Positions 51,003 through 59,719 of a stretch of 64,000 nucleotides of DNA are shown in pieces; positions within the stretch are counted from its first letter, which is position 1, and each line of letters begins with the position of its first letter. The stretch covers positions 1 through 64,000 of the forward strand of contig CAZFHA010000014.1 of NCBI GenBank assembly GCA_964518595.1, given 5' to 3'. The stretch comes from CAZFHA01 sp964518595. Lineage in GTDB: Bacteria; Bacillota; Clostridia; Saccharofermentanales; Saccharofermentanaceae. The position numbers and the translations under genes were made by a program. The notes below the pieces were generated by a model. It was not told the origin of the DNA. It saw nothing but the letters and a program-made list of their open reading frames with translations, and made no database searches.

Positions 51003-51873
51003 ATCCATTGCCCTCCGTGGGAAACGGAGCTGGCGCAGTGAAGGTGCGGGAGCAGTAATTTTTCTGCTCCCCAGCTTCCTGGGGCTATGTATCTTCTTCT
51101 TGATCCCTTTTATCGATACGGTAAGACGCAGCTTAATGAATGCTACAGGCACTGAATTTGTAGGCCTAAATGGCTATAAATCCGTAATTGAGAATTCAGC
51201 TTTTCAATTGGCCGCCCAAAACACCGCCCGGTTCATCGCTGTCTGCGTACCTTTACTTTTAGTGTTAAGTCTACTCCTGGCATTAATGATGCGTTTTCTA
51301 CGCCCCGGAGGCAAACTTTTTAAAACTCTATATCTTTTGCCTCTAGCTCTTCCCGTTGCCGGTATGGTGCTACTCTGGAATGTTCTCTTTGCCCCTAATG
51401 GTCTACTGAATAACTTTCTACAGAGTATCGGAGCTGAAAGTGTTGATTTTTTAGGAATGACAGGGATTTTTTGGCTACTGATTGGCACCTATCTATGGAA
51501 AAACATCGGCTATAACATGCTCCTTTGGCTATCTGGTTTAGATGGCATTTCCGAAAGTTTATATGAAGCTGTTAAAGTCGATGGCGGTGGCAGTCTTAAA
51601 GCGTTTCGCTATGTAACTTTACCCGGGCTTATGCCCACCTTGGGTCTGGTTTTTATTCTGTCACTACTCAATAGTCTTAAAGTATTTCGGGAAGCCCTAT
51701 TGGTGGCAGGCAGTTATCCACCGGATAGTATCTATATGCTCCAACATTTATTTAATAATTGGTTTGCCAATCTGGATATTGTTCGTCTATGTGCCGCCTC
51801 GGTTATGCTCTGCTTGGCACTCTTAGGCATCATTCTCTTGGTTGGCCGCGTAGTAGGGAGAACAAATGAATGA
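50962..51873 (+). CDS. ABC transporter permease, MalF type
   Basis: 303 residues, six helices. The EAA loop is LYEAVKVDGGGSLKAFRYVT, followed by LPG, so it can dock an ATPase. IPFIDTVRRSLMNATGTEF is typical. The frame opens with TTG at 50962, inside the end of the binding-protein gene (41-bp overlap); no later ATG, GTG or TTG comes before the first helix with a ribosome site, so coupled translation is likely. The first 30 residues are basic and cytoplasmic. Confidence 0.85.
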   Translation: MSKIPRTTWRNAAKSIALRGKRSWRSEGAGAVIFLLPSFLGLCIFFLIPFIDTVRRSLMNATGTEFVGLNGYKSVIENSAFQLAAQNTARFIAVCVPLLLVLSLLLALMMRFLRPGGKLFKTLYLLPLALPVAGMVLLWNVLFAPNGLLNNFLQSIGAESVDFLGMTGIFWLLIGTYLWKNIGYNMLLWLSGLDGISESLYEAVKVDGGGSLKAFRYVTLPGLMPTLGLVFILSLLNSLKVFREALLVAGSYPPDSIYMLQHLFNNWFANLDIVRLCAASVMLCLALLGIILLVGRVVGRTNE

Positions 51874-52736
51874 CAGCAAAGAAAAGACTTCCCCTATCTA
51901 AAATTCCTATATACCTAGTTCTTCTGGTTGGGGTAATCCCAATTATCTGGATACTATGGTTTATTCTCACCGGAGCCTTAAGACCACTAGATGAACTTCA
52001 GGCTACTTTAGGTCCGGTACTGAACGAAAGTAGTGATTATTATGCCAGCTGGCCTCTACTCCCCAGTTGGCCCACCCTCCAGCCCATGGCTGAGTTGCTT
52101 TTGGACACACCACAATTTTTCCATATGTTTTGGAATAGCTTTAGTATCACCTTTCCCTCGGTAATTGGCCAAGTCCTCATCGGGGCACCAGCCGCTTGGG
52201 CACTATCCCGCTTCCGCTTCCGAGGAAGACATGTACTGTTTACCTTATATATCGTTCTTATGCTCATGCCCTTTCAGGTAACTATGGTTCCCAACTATCT
52301 GATTGCCGATAATTTATCTCTATTAGACACCTTATGGGCAGTTATCTTTCCCTTTGCCTTTTCGGCCTTTCCAGTTTTTATTATGGCAAAAAGCTTCGAC
52401 GCCATTCCCCGTGCTCTTTTAGAAGCTGCTTCCATTGACGGTGCAGGTCGTCTAAGTACCTTTATTAGAATTGGACTTCCACTGGGACTGCCCGGTATCT
52501 TATCTGCAGCAGTTCTAGGTTTTATTGAAGGATGGAGTGCCGTTGAGCAGCCTCTAGCCTTCTTAAAAGATAAATCGCTCTGGCCATTATCCCTGTTTAT
52601 GCAGACCATAGTGGCAGAAAAACTCGGCATGGCTATGGCTGCCTCGCTAATTATTGTGACCCCCGCCCTACTAATTTTTCTTTTCGGACAAAAATATCTA
52701 GAACTTGGCATCCAAGCCACGGGAATAAAGGAGTGA
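51870..52736 (+). CDS. ABC transporter permease, MalG type
   Basis: 288 residues, six helices. The EAA loop is LLEAASIDGAGRLSTFIRIG, with LPLG after it. VGVIPIIWILWFILTGAL and LMLMPFQVTMVPNYL are typical of MalG-like permeases. The ATG overlaps the stop of the partner permease (ATGA). It would form the import channel with that protein. No ATPase is encoded in the operon. Confidence 0.9.
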   Translation: MTAKKRLPLSKIPIYLVLLVGVIPIIWILWFILTGALRPLDELQATLGPVLNESSDYYASWPLLPSWPTLQPMAELLLDTPQFFHMFWNSFSITFPSVIGQVLIGAPAAWALSRFRFRGRHVLFTLYIVLMLMPFQVTMVPNYLIADNLSLLDTLWAVIFPFAFSAFPVFIMAKSFDAIPRALLEAASIDGAGRLSTFIRIGLPLGLPGILSAAVLGFIEGWSAVEQPLAFLKDKSLWPLSLFMQTIVAEKLGMAMAASLIIVTPALLIFLFGQKYLELGIQATGIKE

Positions 52737-52737
52737 A

Positions 52738-54309
52738 ATGATGAGACAAGAAAATCGGGAAAACCTTCCTACCCAGACAGATACAGCCCTTTCCTCCTCA
52801 AGCCGTCAAGCAGTGGTAGAACCTACCCATACCAAGACGCTGGGAAAATGGCATCCTTTTGCTAAGCTACAGCACTTCCGGTTACAAGACCCGCAGCAGC
52901 GTAGAATCGCCGGGTGGTTTATTCGCTTTATTGCTGCCATGGTTATTCTGACTTTGGTTGCCAGAGGCGCAGCAGCAGCCACTTTACCTATGGTGAATAC
53001 CATCTCCCCTCAAAAAGGCGAAATCACGCAAGAGGTCAGCGGAAATGGCACAGTCAAAACCAGAGAAGCTCTCCCCATTACTGTCCCGGAGGGTTTACCA
53101 ATAGAATCAATTTTGGTTACACCCGGACAAAAAGTCGATGTCGGCACGCCGCTGGTACGTTTCTCACCGGAAAAGGTCGAAGAAAAACTAGCCCGAGAAA
53201 GAGCCGAACTGGATCGTCTCAATCAAGAAGTTGGTGTCTTGGAGCGAGGCGAAAGCCACGACAATTCGGCCTTAGTAGAAGCCCAAGCCGCTCTGGAGAA
53301 TGCCCGGCAAACGGCAGCTCAGACACGCCAAAACCTGCAGCGCAACATTGATACAGCTAGCCAGGAGTTAACCGACAGCCAAAATAAGCAAAACTCGGCC
53401 CAAGGGGCTCTGGACGCATTAGCCCCTGACGCCCCAGCCGAAGAACGACAGGCACTAGAGGAAGCTCTCACCTTGGCCAAGGAACAAGTAAAGTTGGCTG
53501 AAGATAAGCTCTCCAGCGCCCAATACGAATACCAAACAGGAACAGCCTCTGCCGACAGAGAAGTAGAAAGCGCTTCACGCCGACTCACAGCCGCTCAAAC
53601 CAGTGATAATAAAGCGCAACAGCAGCAGAGTGATACCAATGCAGCCAACCGTATCAAAGCCGAAAGTCTGCGTCTCGATATCGAAACCCAAAACAAAAAA
53701 ATTCAAGCTTTAGAAACCATTAAAAGTCAGGATTTCCACTTAACCGCCACTGTAGCCGGTCAAGTAACTGAAACCAATCCTATTCCAACGCAAGATCAGC
53801 CGGCAGTAAAAATATCCACAGCCAGCGGCGGTTTTCAAGCAGAAGCCCTGCTTAACAAAAAGGATGCCCAGAAAGTGGAAGTAGGACAAAAAGCTGACAT
53901 TTCCGACGGACAGCAGTACTTTGCCAATACCTCTACTGGGGTAGTAGAATCCCTCTCAGATCCTGACAGCGAAGGAAATGTTAAAGCGATACTTCGATTG
54001 GAAGGCGATAATTGGAAAGAAAATCAATCCGTTCAAATTAGTATCGTTCAGAGCAAACAAGAATATGGCCAAACAATTCCTTTAACCGCCCTTCGGGAAG
54101 ATAAATCCAGTTATTACGTATTAGTAGTAGAAACCCAAACCGGTGTAATGGGCGTCGAAAACATTGCCCGTTCCATTCCGGTAGAAGTTAAAGCCAGTGA
54201 TAGTAAAAATGCCGCTATTGAAGGAACACTGGCGCCGGATGCCAAAATTATCAGTGACAGCAATAAGCCGGTCAGCGATGGAGACCGGGTAAGGATGGCC
54301 AGCCAATGA
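52738..54309 (+). CDS. HlyD/MFP-type adaptor with long coiled coil
   Basis: 523 residues. About 60 polar residues precede one membrane helix (WFIRFIAAMVILTLVARGAA). The first lipoyl half is GNGTVKTREALPITVPEGLP, with ILVTPGQKVDVGTPLVRF. A coiled coil of about 170 residues (135-305, Ala/Gln/Glu-rich) follows. The return strand is DFHLTATVAGQVTETNPI. A beta-barrel domain (AEALLNKKDAQKVEVGQKAD) and a C-terminal membrane-proximal domain complete the fold. AAGGAG precedes the ATG. Adaptors of this type normally work with exporters; here the neighbours are import permeases and a MacB-like protein. Confidence 0.88.
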   Translation: MMRQENRENLPTQTDTALSSSSRQAVVEPTHTKTLGKWHPFAKLQHFRLQDPQQRRIAGWFIRFIAAMVILTLVARGAAAATLPMVNTISPQKGEITQEVSGNGTVKTREALPITVPEGLPIESILVTPGQKVDVGTPLVRFSPEKVEEKLARERAELDRLNQEVGVLERGESHDNSALVEAQAALENARQTAAQTRQNLQRNIDTASQELTDSQNKQNSAQGALDALAPDAPAEERQALEEALTLAKEQVKLAEDKLSSAQYEYQTGTASADREVESASRRLTAAQTSDNKAQQQQSDTNAANRIKAESLRLDIETQNKKIQALETIKSQDFHLTATVAGQVTETNPIPTQDQPAVKISTASGGFQAEALLNKKDAQKVEVGQKADISDGQQYFANTSTGVVESLSDPDSEGNVKAILRLEGDNWKENQSVQISIVQSKQEYGQTIPLTALREDKSSYYVLVVETQTGVMGVENIARSIPVEVKASDSKNAAIEGTLAPDAKIISDSNKPVSDGDRVRMASQ

Positions 54310-55481
54310 AAAAGAAGAAGCGAAGAATAGTTATCTTTATGGTCATACTCATGGGACTTTATCTTTTTGGCTTCAGCCAGCTTTTAGGAGCCGTCTCTGC
54401 CATGGAAGATTTCTACCCCGCTTACTCCTTGCGCTATCATACCCCTCTAAACGATTCCGCGCTCACTTCTGCCCGCAGCTATGCTAAAGAACCGCAGAGC
54501 CTATTTTGGCCCACCTTTTGGCGACAGGGAAAAACCACTATTGAGTCTAAATTAGGCCCCATAGAAACCTCGGCTTTGTTTTTTAACGGCAATGCAGAAA
54601 CAGTCTATCCCGCTAATTTTTTGAGCGGCGGCTACCCAGGAGCCCTTCCGGGTAAAAGCTGTGCCCTTTCCGCCGATCTTGCCTTTCAGCTTTGGGGAAG
54701 CCTCGATGTAGTGGGAAAGACTTTACGACTAGATGGTTACGAATATACCGTTAGCGGTGTTTTTGCAGGGGAAGAACCTCACCTTCTGGCTGCAGAGGAA
54801 GCACCACCTTTAGGAGAAGGCTGGAAGCAAGTGGAGTTAGAAGTCCAAAAAGGTGAAAGTATTTTTGGTGCTGATCGAGAAGCTGCTAAAACTTTTGCTA
54901 CCAATGCCGGACTGGGTCAGCCCGATTCCATCATTAGCGGCCCCTCCCTGAATCAACTTCTCGGGATGAGCATCTACCTGATACTACTACTGCCTATAAG
55001 CTTGTTTCTTCTCACCATAAAAAGTTACTTTCCCAAAAAATCCTCGCACTTACGGTTTATTATCTATTTTGTTATCGCTCTGGCACTAGCAGTTTGGTTG
55101 CCTAATCTTTTATCAGCCGCTCCCCCTTGGCTGATTCCCAACCGCTGGAGTGACATGTCTCACTGGCAGAATGTTGGTAACCTAGTAAGTCAGCGTCTAA
55201 TGGAGTGGTTTGCCCTTATTCCTACAATGAAGGATGTACTAGCTAAGATGCAACTGCTTGCCTTAGGAATTTGGTGGCTCTCCCTTATCCTTCTACCGAT
55301 CATCATTTACTACTTTAGGTTAAAACTCCTCTATGTAAAAGAAGTTGAATTAGCCAAAGACAATGATATTTTGGTTTACTCCACCATCGAACTTGAGACT
55401 ACTGCAGAAAATGCCAATAGCCTTACCGATCCTCTAGAAGACTGGACACTTCCGCCTGTGGCTGAGGAAGATTATCCTTAG
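54306..55481 (+). CDS. MacB-periplasmic-domain-like membrane protein
   Basis: 391 residues. Helix one is at about 9-30. An extracytoplasmic domain of about 185 residues has the MacB_PCD pattern: CALSADLAFQLWGSLDVVGK, then LRLDGYEYTVSGVFAGEEP. Three C-terminal helices lie at about 217-238, 247-268 and 314-338, and an acidic cytoplasmic tail follows. This is the four-helix topology of FtsX/MacB permeases. Sequence in the helices is not clearly FtsX. ATGA overlap with the adaptor gene shows tight coupling. MacB/YknZ-type proteins need an ATPase; none is encoded here. Confidence 0.72.
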   Translation: MKKKKRRIVIFMVILMGLYLFGFSQLLGAVSAMEDFYPAYSLRYHTPLNDSALTSARSYAKEPQSLFWPTFWRQGKTTIESKLGPIETSALFFNGNAETVYPANFLSGGYPGALPGKSCALSADLAFQLWGSLDVVGKTLRLDGYEYTVSGVFAGEEPHLLAAEEAPPLGEGWKQVELEVQKGESIFGADREAAKTFATNAGLGQPDSIISGPSLNQLLGMSIYLILLLPISLFLLTIKSYFPKKSSHLRFIIYFVIALALAVWLPNLLSAAPPWLIPNRWSDMSHWQNVGNLVSQRLMEWFALIPTMKDVLAKMQLLALGIWWLSLILLPIIIYYFRLKLLYVKEVELAKDNDILVYSTIELETTAENANSLTDPLEDWTLPPVAEEDYP

Positions 55482-55508
55482 AGCTCGTAATAGCCTTTTA
55501 GGAATGAT

Positions 55509-56189
55509 TTATTTCTCTAGGCAGCCGCCGTGATAGCAAATCACCTGCTCATAAGGCAGATTAACTAGCTTATTAAAACTCACTTCCGCTAGTTCAGGAT
55601 CACTGCAAAAGCGGGGCTCTGGCAAAGCCAGCCCTTCAGAAGTACAAGCTACCGCATCACCGGCTAAGAGTAGCTTTGATGTAGGCAGCCAAAAGCTAAC
55701 GTGACCGGGTGTGTGACCGGCGGTATCAATCACGATCATGTCTTTTAGAAAGGGCAAGGGTTCGCCGATTACTAATTCCTGAACCTGAGGAATTTTGAAG
55801 GCCTCACTGTGTTTTAGAATCAATTGATAAATCCCTTCCTCCGCCGGAGTACGGTTAGAAATAGCCTCCAGAAGCAACTGCTTTTCTGGAGGCTTTTCTC
55901 CGCGCAAATAGGCGGCTTCCACAGGTGAAGTATAAATTTCTGCTCCTCGGGAGGCAAAAAAAGCCGCATTCCCTACATGATCCAAATCATGATGGGTTAA
56001 CACCACCCGAGTCACCATTTCCGCGGAAAAACCTAATTTCTCTAATTGCTCCAAAAGCTCTTCCCTGGTCTGTGGCAGACCGGTATCAAATAGAATCACC
56101 TCTGATTGATCCCAATAGAGACAGGGGTAAAAATCACTATGGTCTGTATGCAAATGCAGCATGGCAAAATTATTACTAAGAGGCATCAT
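55509..56189 (-). CDS. Metallo-beta-lactamase-fold hydrolase
   Basis: About 226 residues. The metal-binding motif is VLTHHDLDHVGNA (HxHxDH form THHDLDH). DTAGHTPGHVSFWL and LLAGDAVA supply further His and Asp ligands, and the last His is in VICYHGG. Cytoplasmic, as no signal is seen. GGAG 8 nt before the ATG at 56189 supports that start over the one at 56225. The substrate is unknown; glyoxalase II-like thioesters are common for this group. Convergent with the hybrid operon. Confidence 0.85.
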   Translation of the reverse strand: MMPLSNNFAMLHLHTDHSDFYPCLYWDQSEVILFDTGLPQTREELLEQLEKLGFSAEMVTRVVLTHHDLDHVGNAAFFASRGAEIYTSPVEAAYLRGEKPPEKQLLLEAISNRTPAEEGIYQLILKHSEAFKIPQVQELVIGEPLPFLKDMIVIDTAGHTPGHVSFWLPTSKLLLAGDAVACTSEGLALPEPRFCSDPELAEVSFNKLVNLPYEQVICYHGGCLEK

Positions 56190-56256
56190 GGCTATAACTC
56201 CAATACTTTTCTTCCATTGTGCCACAAAGCTGTTAAGGTTAGTAGTATCAATAAAC

Positions 56257-57018
56257 TTATTTCACTTCTGCTTCCACGTGTTGTGAAAAAGAAATAATTT
56301 TGGCCGGACAGCGCCCTATGGCCTGCTGCAGATGATTATGCTCCTTGTCTTCCTCTGCAGGCAAAATCGGCTGGGCACTCACAAACGCCTTACCATCCTT
56401 CATGGCAAAATGTTCCGGGCTGATCTTGGCGCAGAGGCCGCAGCCGATGCAGTAATCTTCCTGAATCAAAAGCCCTTCCGTTGCCACTAATTCTGGATGC
56501 AACTTCATAACATCTTCCCGCTTGATCCATTTAGAGCTTAAAAAACCAATGATAAAAATAGCGATAGTAGTAAGAACCCAACGCACAAGCATAAATTGCG
56601 GCCCCAAAAACTTAGCTTCGTTAGCTAACATGGGTAACTTGATTACTGCCCAGGTACTGAGAAGAATTACGATATTTCCGATAGAAGCGCCTTTTTTCAA
56701 AAGAGCCACACAAACAGGAAAGGCTGCATAGACCGGTCCGGCGGAAAAACTCCCCAGCAGGAAAGCAAAAATACTCCCCTTTATGCCCGAATTTTTCCCC
56801 AGATTTTTCTCAATCATAGACTTGGGCACCCAAGCCTCCAAAAGAGCCGTTAGCAACATGATCACCGGCATAATAATCAGCATTTCTTTAAAATAGTAGA
56901 TACTGTTTTGGAAGGCACTTAGAGCCAAGGGTCTCTTCACCAGAAGCAAACCAATATAGAGGAGAAAGACTACAAACAATAGCTTATTGGCTTTTAGAAT
57001 TTTTATAACCCGACTCAT
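56257..57018 (-). CDS. Permease (DUF318/ArsP-like half) fused to a ferredoxin-like C-terminus
   Basis: 253 residues. About five helices form a permease half of the ArsP_1/DUF318 family (LLGSFSAGPVYAAFPVCVAL, STWAVIKLPMLANE). A cytoplasmic ferredoxin-like domain follows: CIGCGLCAKISPEHFAM (C-x2-C-x2-C) with a distant Cys in AIGRCPAKII, a single 4Fe-4S type. The ATG overlaps the stop of the other permease half (ATGA). The fusion suggests a redox-linked transporter or sensor. The substrate is unknown. Confidence 0.82.
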   Translation of the reverse strand: MSRVIKILKANKLLFVVFLLYIGLLLVKRPLALSAFQNSIYYFKEMLIIMPVIMLLTALLEAWVPKSMIEKNLGKNSGIKGSIFAFLLGSFSAGPVYAAFPVCVALLKKGASIGNIVILLSTWAVIKLPMLANEAKFLGPQFMLVRWVLTTIAIFIIGFLSSKWIKREDVMKLHPELVATEGLLIQEDYCIGCGLCAKISPEHFAMKDGKAFVSAQPILPAEEDKEHNHLQQAIGRCPAKIISFSQHVEAEVK

Positions 57019-57497
57019 AGAAATACCCCCATTATCACAGCTATCAAAATGGCAAAGACAAAACTCAAAGAATTTCGGATCAACGTAAACTTGAGACCAA
57101 ATTCTTTTTTCTCTAAAGGAAAAGTCACCACACCTACCATAGTTAACGTAGTTATGAAGGCAACAATGGGCATAATCCCGGCTCCCACATCTACCAGAGA
57201 CCCGGCTAAGGGAAAGGCGACAAAGGCCGGAATCAAGGTAATGCAGCCAATCAACGCAAATACAATAGTAGAAATAAAGGTATCACTGCTGTTTACATAT
57301 TGTCCCATGGTTTCTGGCGGTATCAGAGCTAAAATCAAACCGATCAAAAGTAGAATGGCAATCATATCACTGCCAATACTCTTCATCATGCCAAAGGACA
57401 TCTTCACAGAGGTAAAGGTTTTTTTACGATCCTTAACAATTGAATAAATAAACCAAGCCAAAGTAATCACCCAAAGGGCAATGGTAAAGAAATCCAT
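57015..57497 (-). CDS. Permease half-protein (DUF318/ArsP-like)
   Basis: 160 residues with four or five helices. SIGSDMIAILLLIGLILALI and ALIGCITLIPAFVAFPLAGS mirror the repeat found in ArsP-like permeases, so this and the next gene together make one full transporter. AGGGAGG precedes the ATG, 1 bp after the cupin stop. In Clostridia such split permeases are usually seen with Crp/Fnr regulators, as here. Confidence 0.8.
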   Translation of the reverse strand: MDFFTIALWVITLAWFIYSIVKDRKKTFTSVKMSFGMMKSIGSDMIAILLLIGLILALIPPETMGQYVNSSDTFISTIVFALIGCITLIPAFVAFPLAGSLVDVGAGIMPIVAFITTLTMVGVVTFPLEKKEFGLKFTLIRNSLSFVFAILIAVIMGVFL

Positions 57498-57498
57498 C

Positions 57499-57834
57499 TT
57501 AGACCTCCCTGGTGAGCTTTTCGTAAGCCGAGGGACTGGGCGCTTTTACCACAAAAAATTCCAACTGTTCTTGGTTTTGATTAGAGACATTCATCTTTGT
57601 CTGGTAAGGAATATTCACAATACTGCCTTGGGGATAGGACACAGAAGGTCGATCTGCCAGCCCTAAAGTTACCTCACCTCGAATTATGATCATATAGACA
57701 TTGGAATTAGCATAGTGCTCCGGAAGTGCATCTTGATAATTAAGTATCATATGATTAATCATAGCTACCTCATCATCTATGATTTTTTCCACCAACTTAG
57801 TTTTAGATTGATTAAACGGATATAATTTTTCCAT
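57499..57834 (-). CDS. Small cupin-domain protein
   Basis: 111 residues forming one cupin barrel: ALPEHYANSNVYMIIIRGEV supplies the first motif (one His), and GSIVNIPYQTKMNVSNQNQE the second, where the usual His is replaced. The metal site is therefore incomplete. It is the first gene of the minus-strand permease operon and is divergent from the Crp/Fnr gene. A ligand-binding or electron-transfer support role is possible, but not shown. Confidence 0.75.
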   Translation of the reverse strand: MEKLYPFNQSKTKLVEKIIDDEVAMINHMILNYQDALPEHYANSNVYMIIIRGEVTLGLADRPSVSYPQGSIVNIPYQTKMNVSNQNQEQLEFFVVKAPSPSAYEKLTREV

Positions 57835-57852
57835 CTTTTTGCCCTCTTTTCA

Positions 57853-57912
57853 AAATACTAAGGCTACTTTACAATAAGAGAACAAAATAAAAAGTTACCA
57901 AGGTTACTTTTT
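57853..57912. promoter_or_regulatory. Two related palindromic sites between cupin and Crp/Fnr genes
   Basis: AAAAAGTTACC (57889-57899) and GGTTACTTTTT (57902-57912) form an inverted repeat with one mismatch and a 2-bp centre. A weaker copy, AAATACTAAGGCTACTTT, lies at 57853-57870, offset by 40 bp. Their spacing and symmetry fit a Crp/Fnr-family dimer controlling both divergent transcripts. Confidence 0.6.
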
Positions 57913-57922
57913 GGGAGGAAAT

Positions 57923-58582
57923 ATGTCATTAGACAAAGAACTTCGCCACCTACCCCTCTTCGCTAAACTTCCCGAAGCCTTACTGGCGGAAGTCCTTGCG
58001 CCGGAAAATAGTCACGTTAAAAAATTTGCCGGACAAAGTATGATTCACCAAGCCGGAGATCCTTGTCGAAACCTAGAAGTAATACTTTCCGGTACAGTTA
58101 TTGTCCAAAATTTAGATCTACATGGTACGGCGGTCACTGTAGCTACCTTTGGTAAGGGTGAAACCTTAGGTAGTAATTTACTCTTTTCCCGCAGGCGCCC
58201 CTTCTATCCAATGATTGTATCAGCCAAAAGCGATGTGAGCCTCCTCTCTTTCAGCGGGGAAATCATTCTCAAAGTTTGCCGGGAAGACTCTACCTTTTTA
58301 CTTAACTTCCTTGCAGAAATCTCCGATAAATCCCAAGTCTTAACCGGAAAAATTGCCGTCCTCGCCCAGAAATCCTTGCGGGAAAAAATCTGGGACTATC
58401 TAAGGCAAGAAGCCCAAAATCAAGGTAACTCTGATCTAACCTTGCCCATCTCGAAAAAAGAATGGGCCGAACTACTAGGCGTAGAACGACCCTCTCTGTC
58501 TCGTGAATTAAGTAAGATGCGCCAAGAAAAGCTAATTACCTTTAAAAACCGTCAGATTAAACTACTTGATTCGGATAAATAG
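57923..58582 (+). CDS. Crp/Fnr-family transcriptional regulator
   Basis: 219 residues. The cyclic-nucleotide-binding-like domain runs about 10-130 (MIHQAGDPCRNLEVILSGTV, GKGETLGSNLLF). A dimer helix follows, then a winged helix at about 160-215 with ISKKEWAELLGVERPSLSRE. No N-terminal Cys cluster of the Fnr type is present. GGGAGGAAAT fixes the start at 57923. It is divergent from the cupin-permease operon and probably regulates it and itself. Confidence 0.92.
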   Translation: MSLDKELRHLPLFAKLPEALLAEVLAPENSHVKKFAGQSMIHQAGDPCRNLEVILSGTVIVQNLDLHGTAVTVATFGKGETLGSNLLFSRRRPFYPMIVSAKSDVSLLSFSGEIILKVCREDSTFLLNFLAEISDKSQVLTGKIAVLAQKSLREKIWDYLRQEAQNQGNSDLTLPISKKEWAELLGVERPSLSRELSKMRQEKLITFKNRQIKLLDSDK

Positions 58583-58597
58583 ACTGCAAAAAAATAC

Positions 58598-59110
58598 TCA
58601 TACCTCATACTTAAAATGAACCACATCTAGCAGCAAATTATTTCGATCAAATTCGTTGGTTTGAACATGGGTTTGCTGAAATCCCACGCGTGACAAAATT
58701 TCTATGCTTGCAGGATTAATAGAAACGGCATCGGCGTAGATCACTTGAGCCTGCGTATGCTTAACGATATAGTCTAATAGTGTAGTAGCTACTTCATAGC
58801 CATAACCTTTCCCCCAGTATTTTCTATTAAGTTGGTAGTAAAAAGCATACTCTCCCTTCAAGATATCCATTACTGGAAAACCACACAGCCCTATGACTTT
58901 CTCATCAAGTAGGATAGAAAAATTCACTGCGGCTCCATGTTGAATATTCTGATCAACAAATATCTTAATCCTTTCTTTACAGGCCTCAATAGAAGCCATC
59001 AAGGGAACATAGGTATATTTAATGACTTCATAATCAGACCATAATTCAAATATATCTACAGCATGTTCAAAACTAACTGGAATAAGCTTCAGTCTCTTTG
59101 TCTCAATCAT
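58598..59110 (-). CDS. GNAT acetyltransferase (RimJ/RimL type)
   Basis: 170 residues. MIETKRLKLIPVSFEHAVDI is the typical start, VIGLCGFPVMDI the central strand, and YWGKGYGYEVATTLLDYIV the acetyl-CoA loop. A variant of the usual N-terminal protein or small-molecule acetylation family. It overlaps the methyltransferase gene by 8 bp, so they are co-translated. The substrate is unknown. Confidence 0.88.
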   Translation of the reverse strand: MIETKRLKLIPVSFEHAVDIFELWSDYEVIKYTYVPLMASIEACKERIKIFVDQNIQHGAAVNFSILLDEKVIGLCGFPVMDILKGEYAFYYQLNRKYWGKGYGYEVATTLLDYIVKHTQAQVIYADAVSINPASIEILSRVGFQQTHVQTNEFDRNNLLLDVVHFKYEV

Positions 59111-59684
59111 TTACTTTCTTTCCCCCCTTAGACCCCTTATATGAAGTGGCTCTTTTCTCGCCAATAAACACGTAGTAACCCTCCTCTTCATAGATTTTCA
59201 CCCCACCAAAGACAGAAATAAATTTATTCTTATACCAAGTCTTACGCTTGGTAACCATGTATAATTTCCCGCCTAATTTCAAACGGTTAAAACCTTTTTC
59301 AATAAAGGCCTTAGCAACGGAAAAATCTGTATGATAGGGTGGATTACTCAAAATTAGACTAAAGCCACTTTCTTCTAAACCATGGAAAGCATTGGAAAAA
59401 ACAATAGTAACCCCTTCCACCTGATTAAGCAGAGCATTTTGGCGGGCACAAGCTAGGGAATTTTCATCCACATCCGTCATGAAAACCGCCTCCGTTCCAG
59501 TGAACTTTGCAGCCAAAATTCCCACAACGCCGTAACCACAGCCTAAATCCAATACCTTGTCATTGGAGGAAAACTCTACCTGAGATAAGAGAATTCTCGT
59601 TCCCTGATCAATCTGGTTGGGGGAAAAACCTAAAGGATTGGTCTCGAAAATCAGATCATGGTTTTTTAGGGTAGTCTTTATCAT
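59103..59684 (-). CDS. Class I SAM-dependent methyltransferase (RsmC-like)
   Basis: 193 residues with the methyltransferase small-domain type core. The SAM loop is VLDLGCGYGVVGILAA, the acidic strand end is MTDVDENSLACARQNA, and the catalytic motif is LILSNPPYHTDFSVA. NPPY marks N-methyltransferases acting on RNA or protein amino groups, so ribosomal RNA guanine N2 is likely. A basic Lys-rich C-terminus is present. The start is ATG 59684 after AAAGG; the TTG at 59702 is less likely. Confidence 0.88.
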   Translation of the reverse strand: MIKTTLKNHDLIFETNPLGFSPNQIDQGTRILLSQVEFSSNDKVLDLGCGYGVVGILAAKFTGTEAVFMTDVDENSLACARQNALLNQVEGVTIVFSNAFHGLEESGFSLILSNPPYHTDFSVAKAFIEKGFNRLKLGGKLYMVTKRKTWYKNKFISVFGGVKIYEEEGYYVFIGEKRATSYKGSKGGKKVND

Positions 59685-59719
59685 TATGGGGTTACCTTTC
59701 AAATTTTTATTACTAAGCC

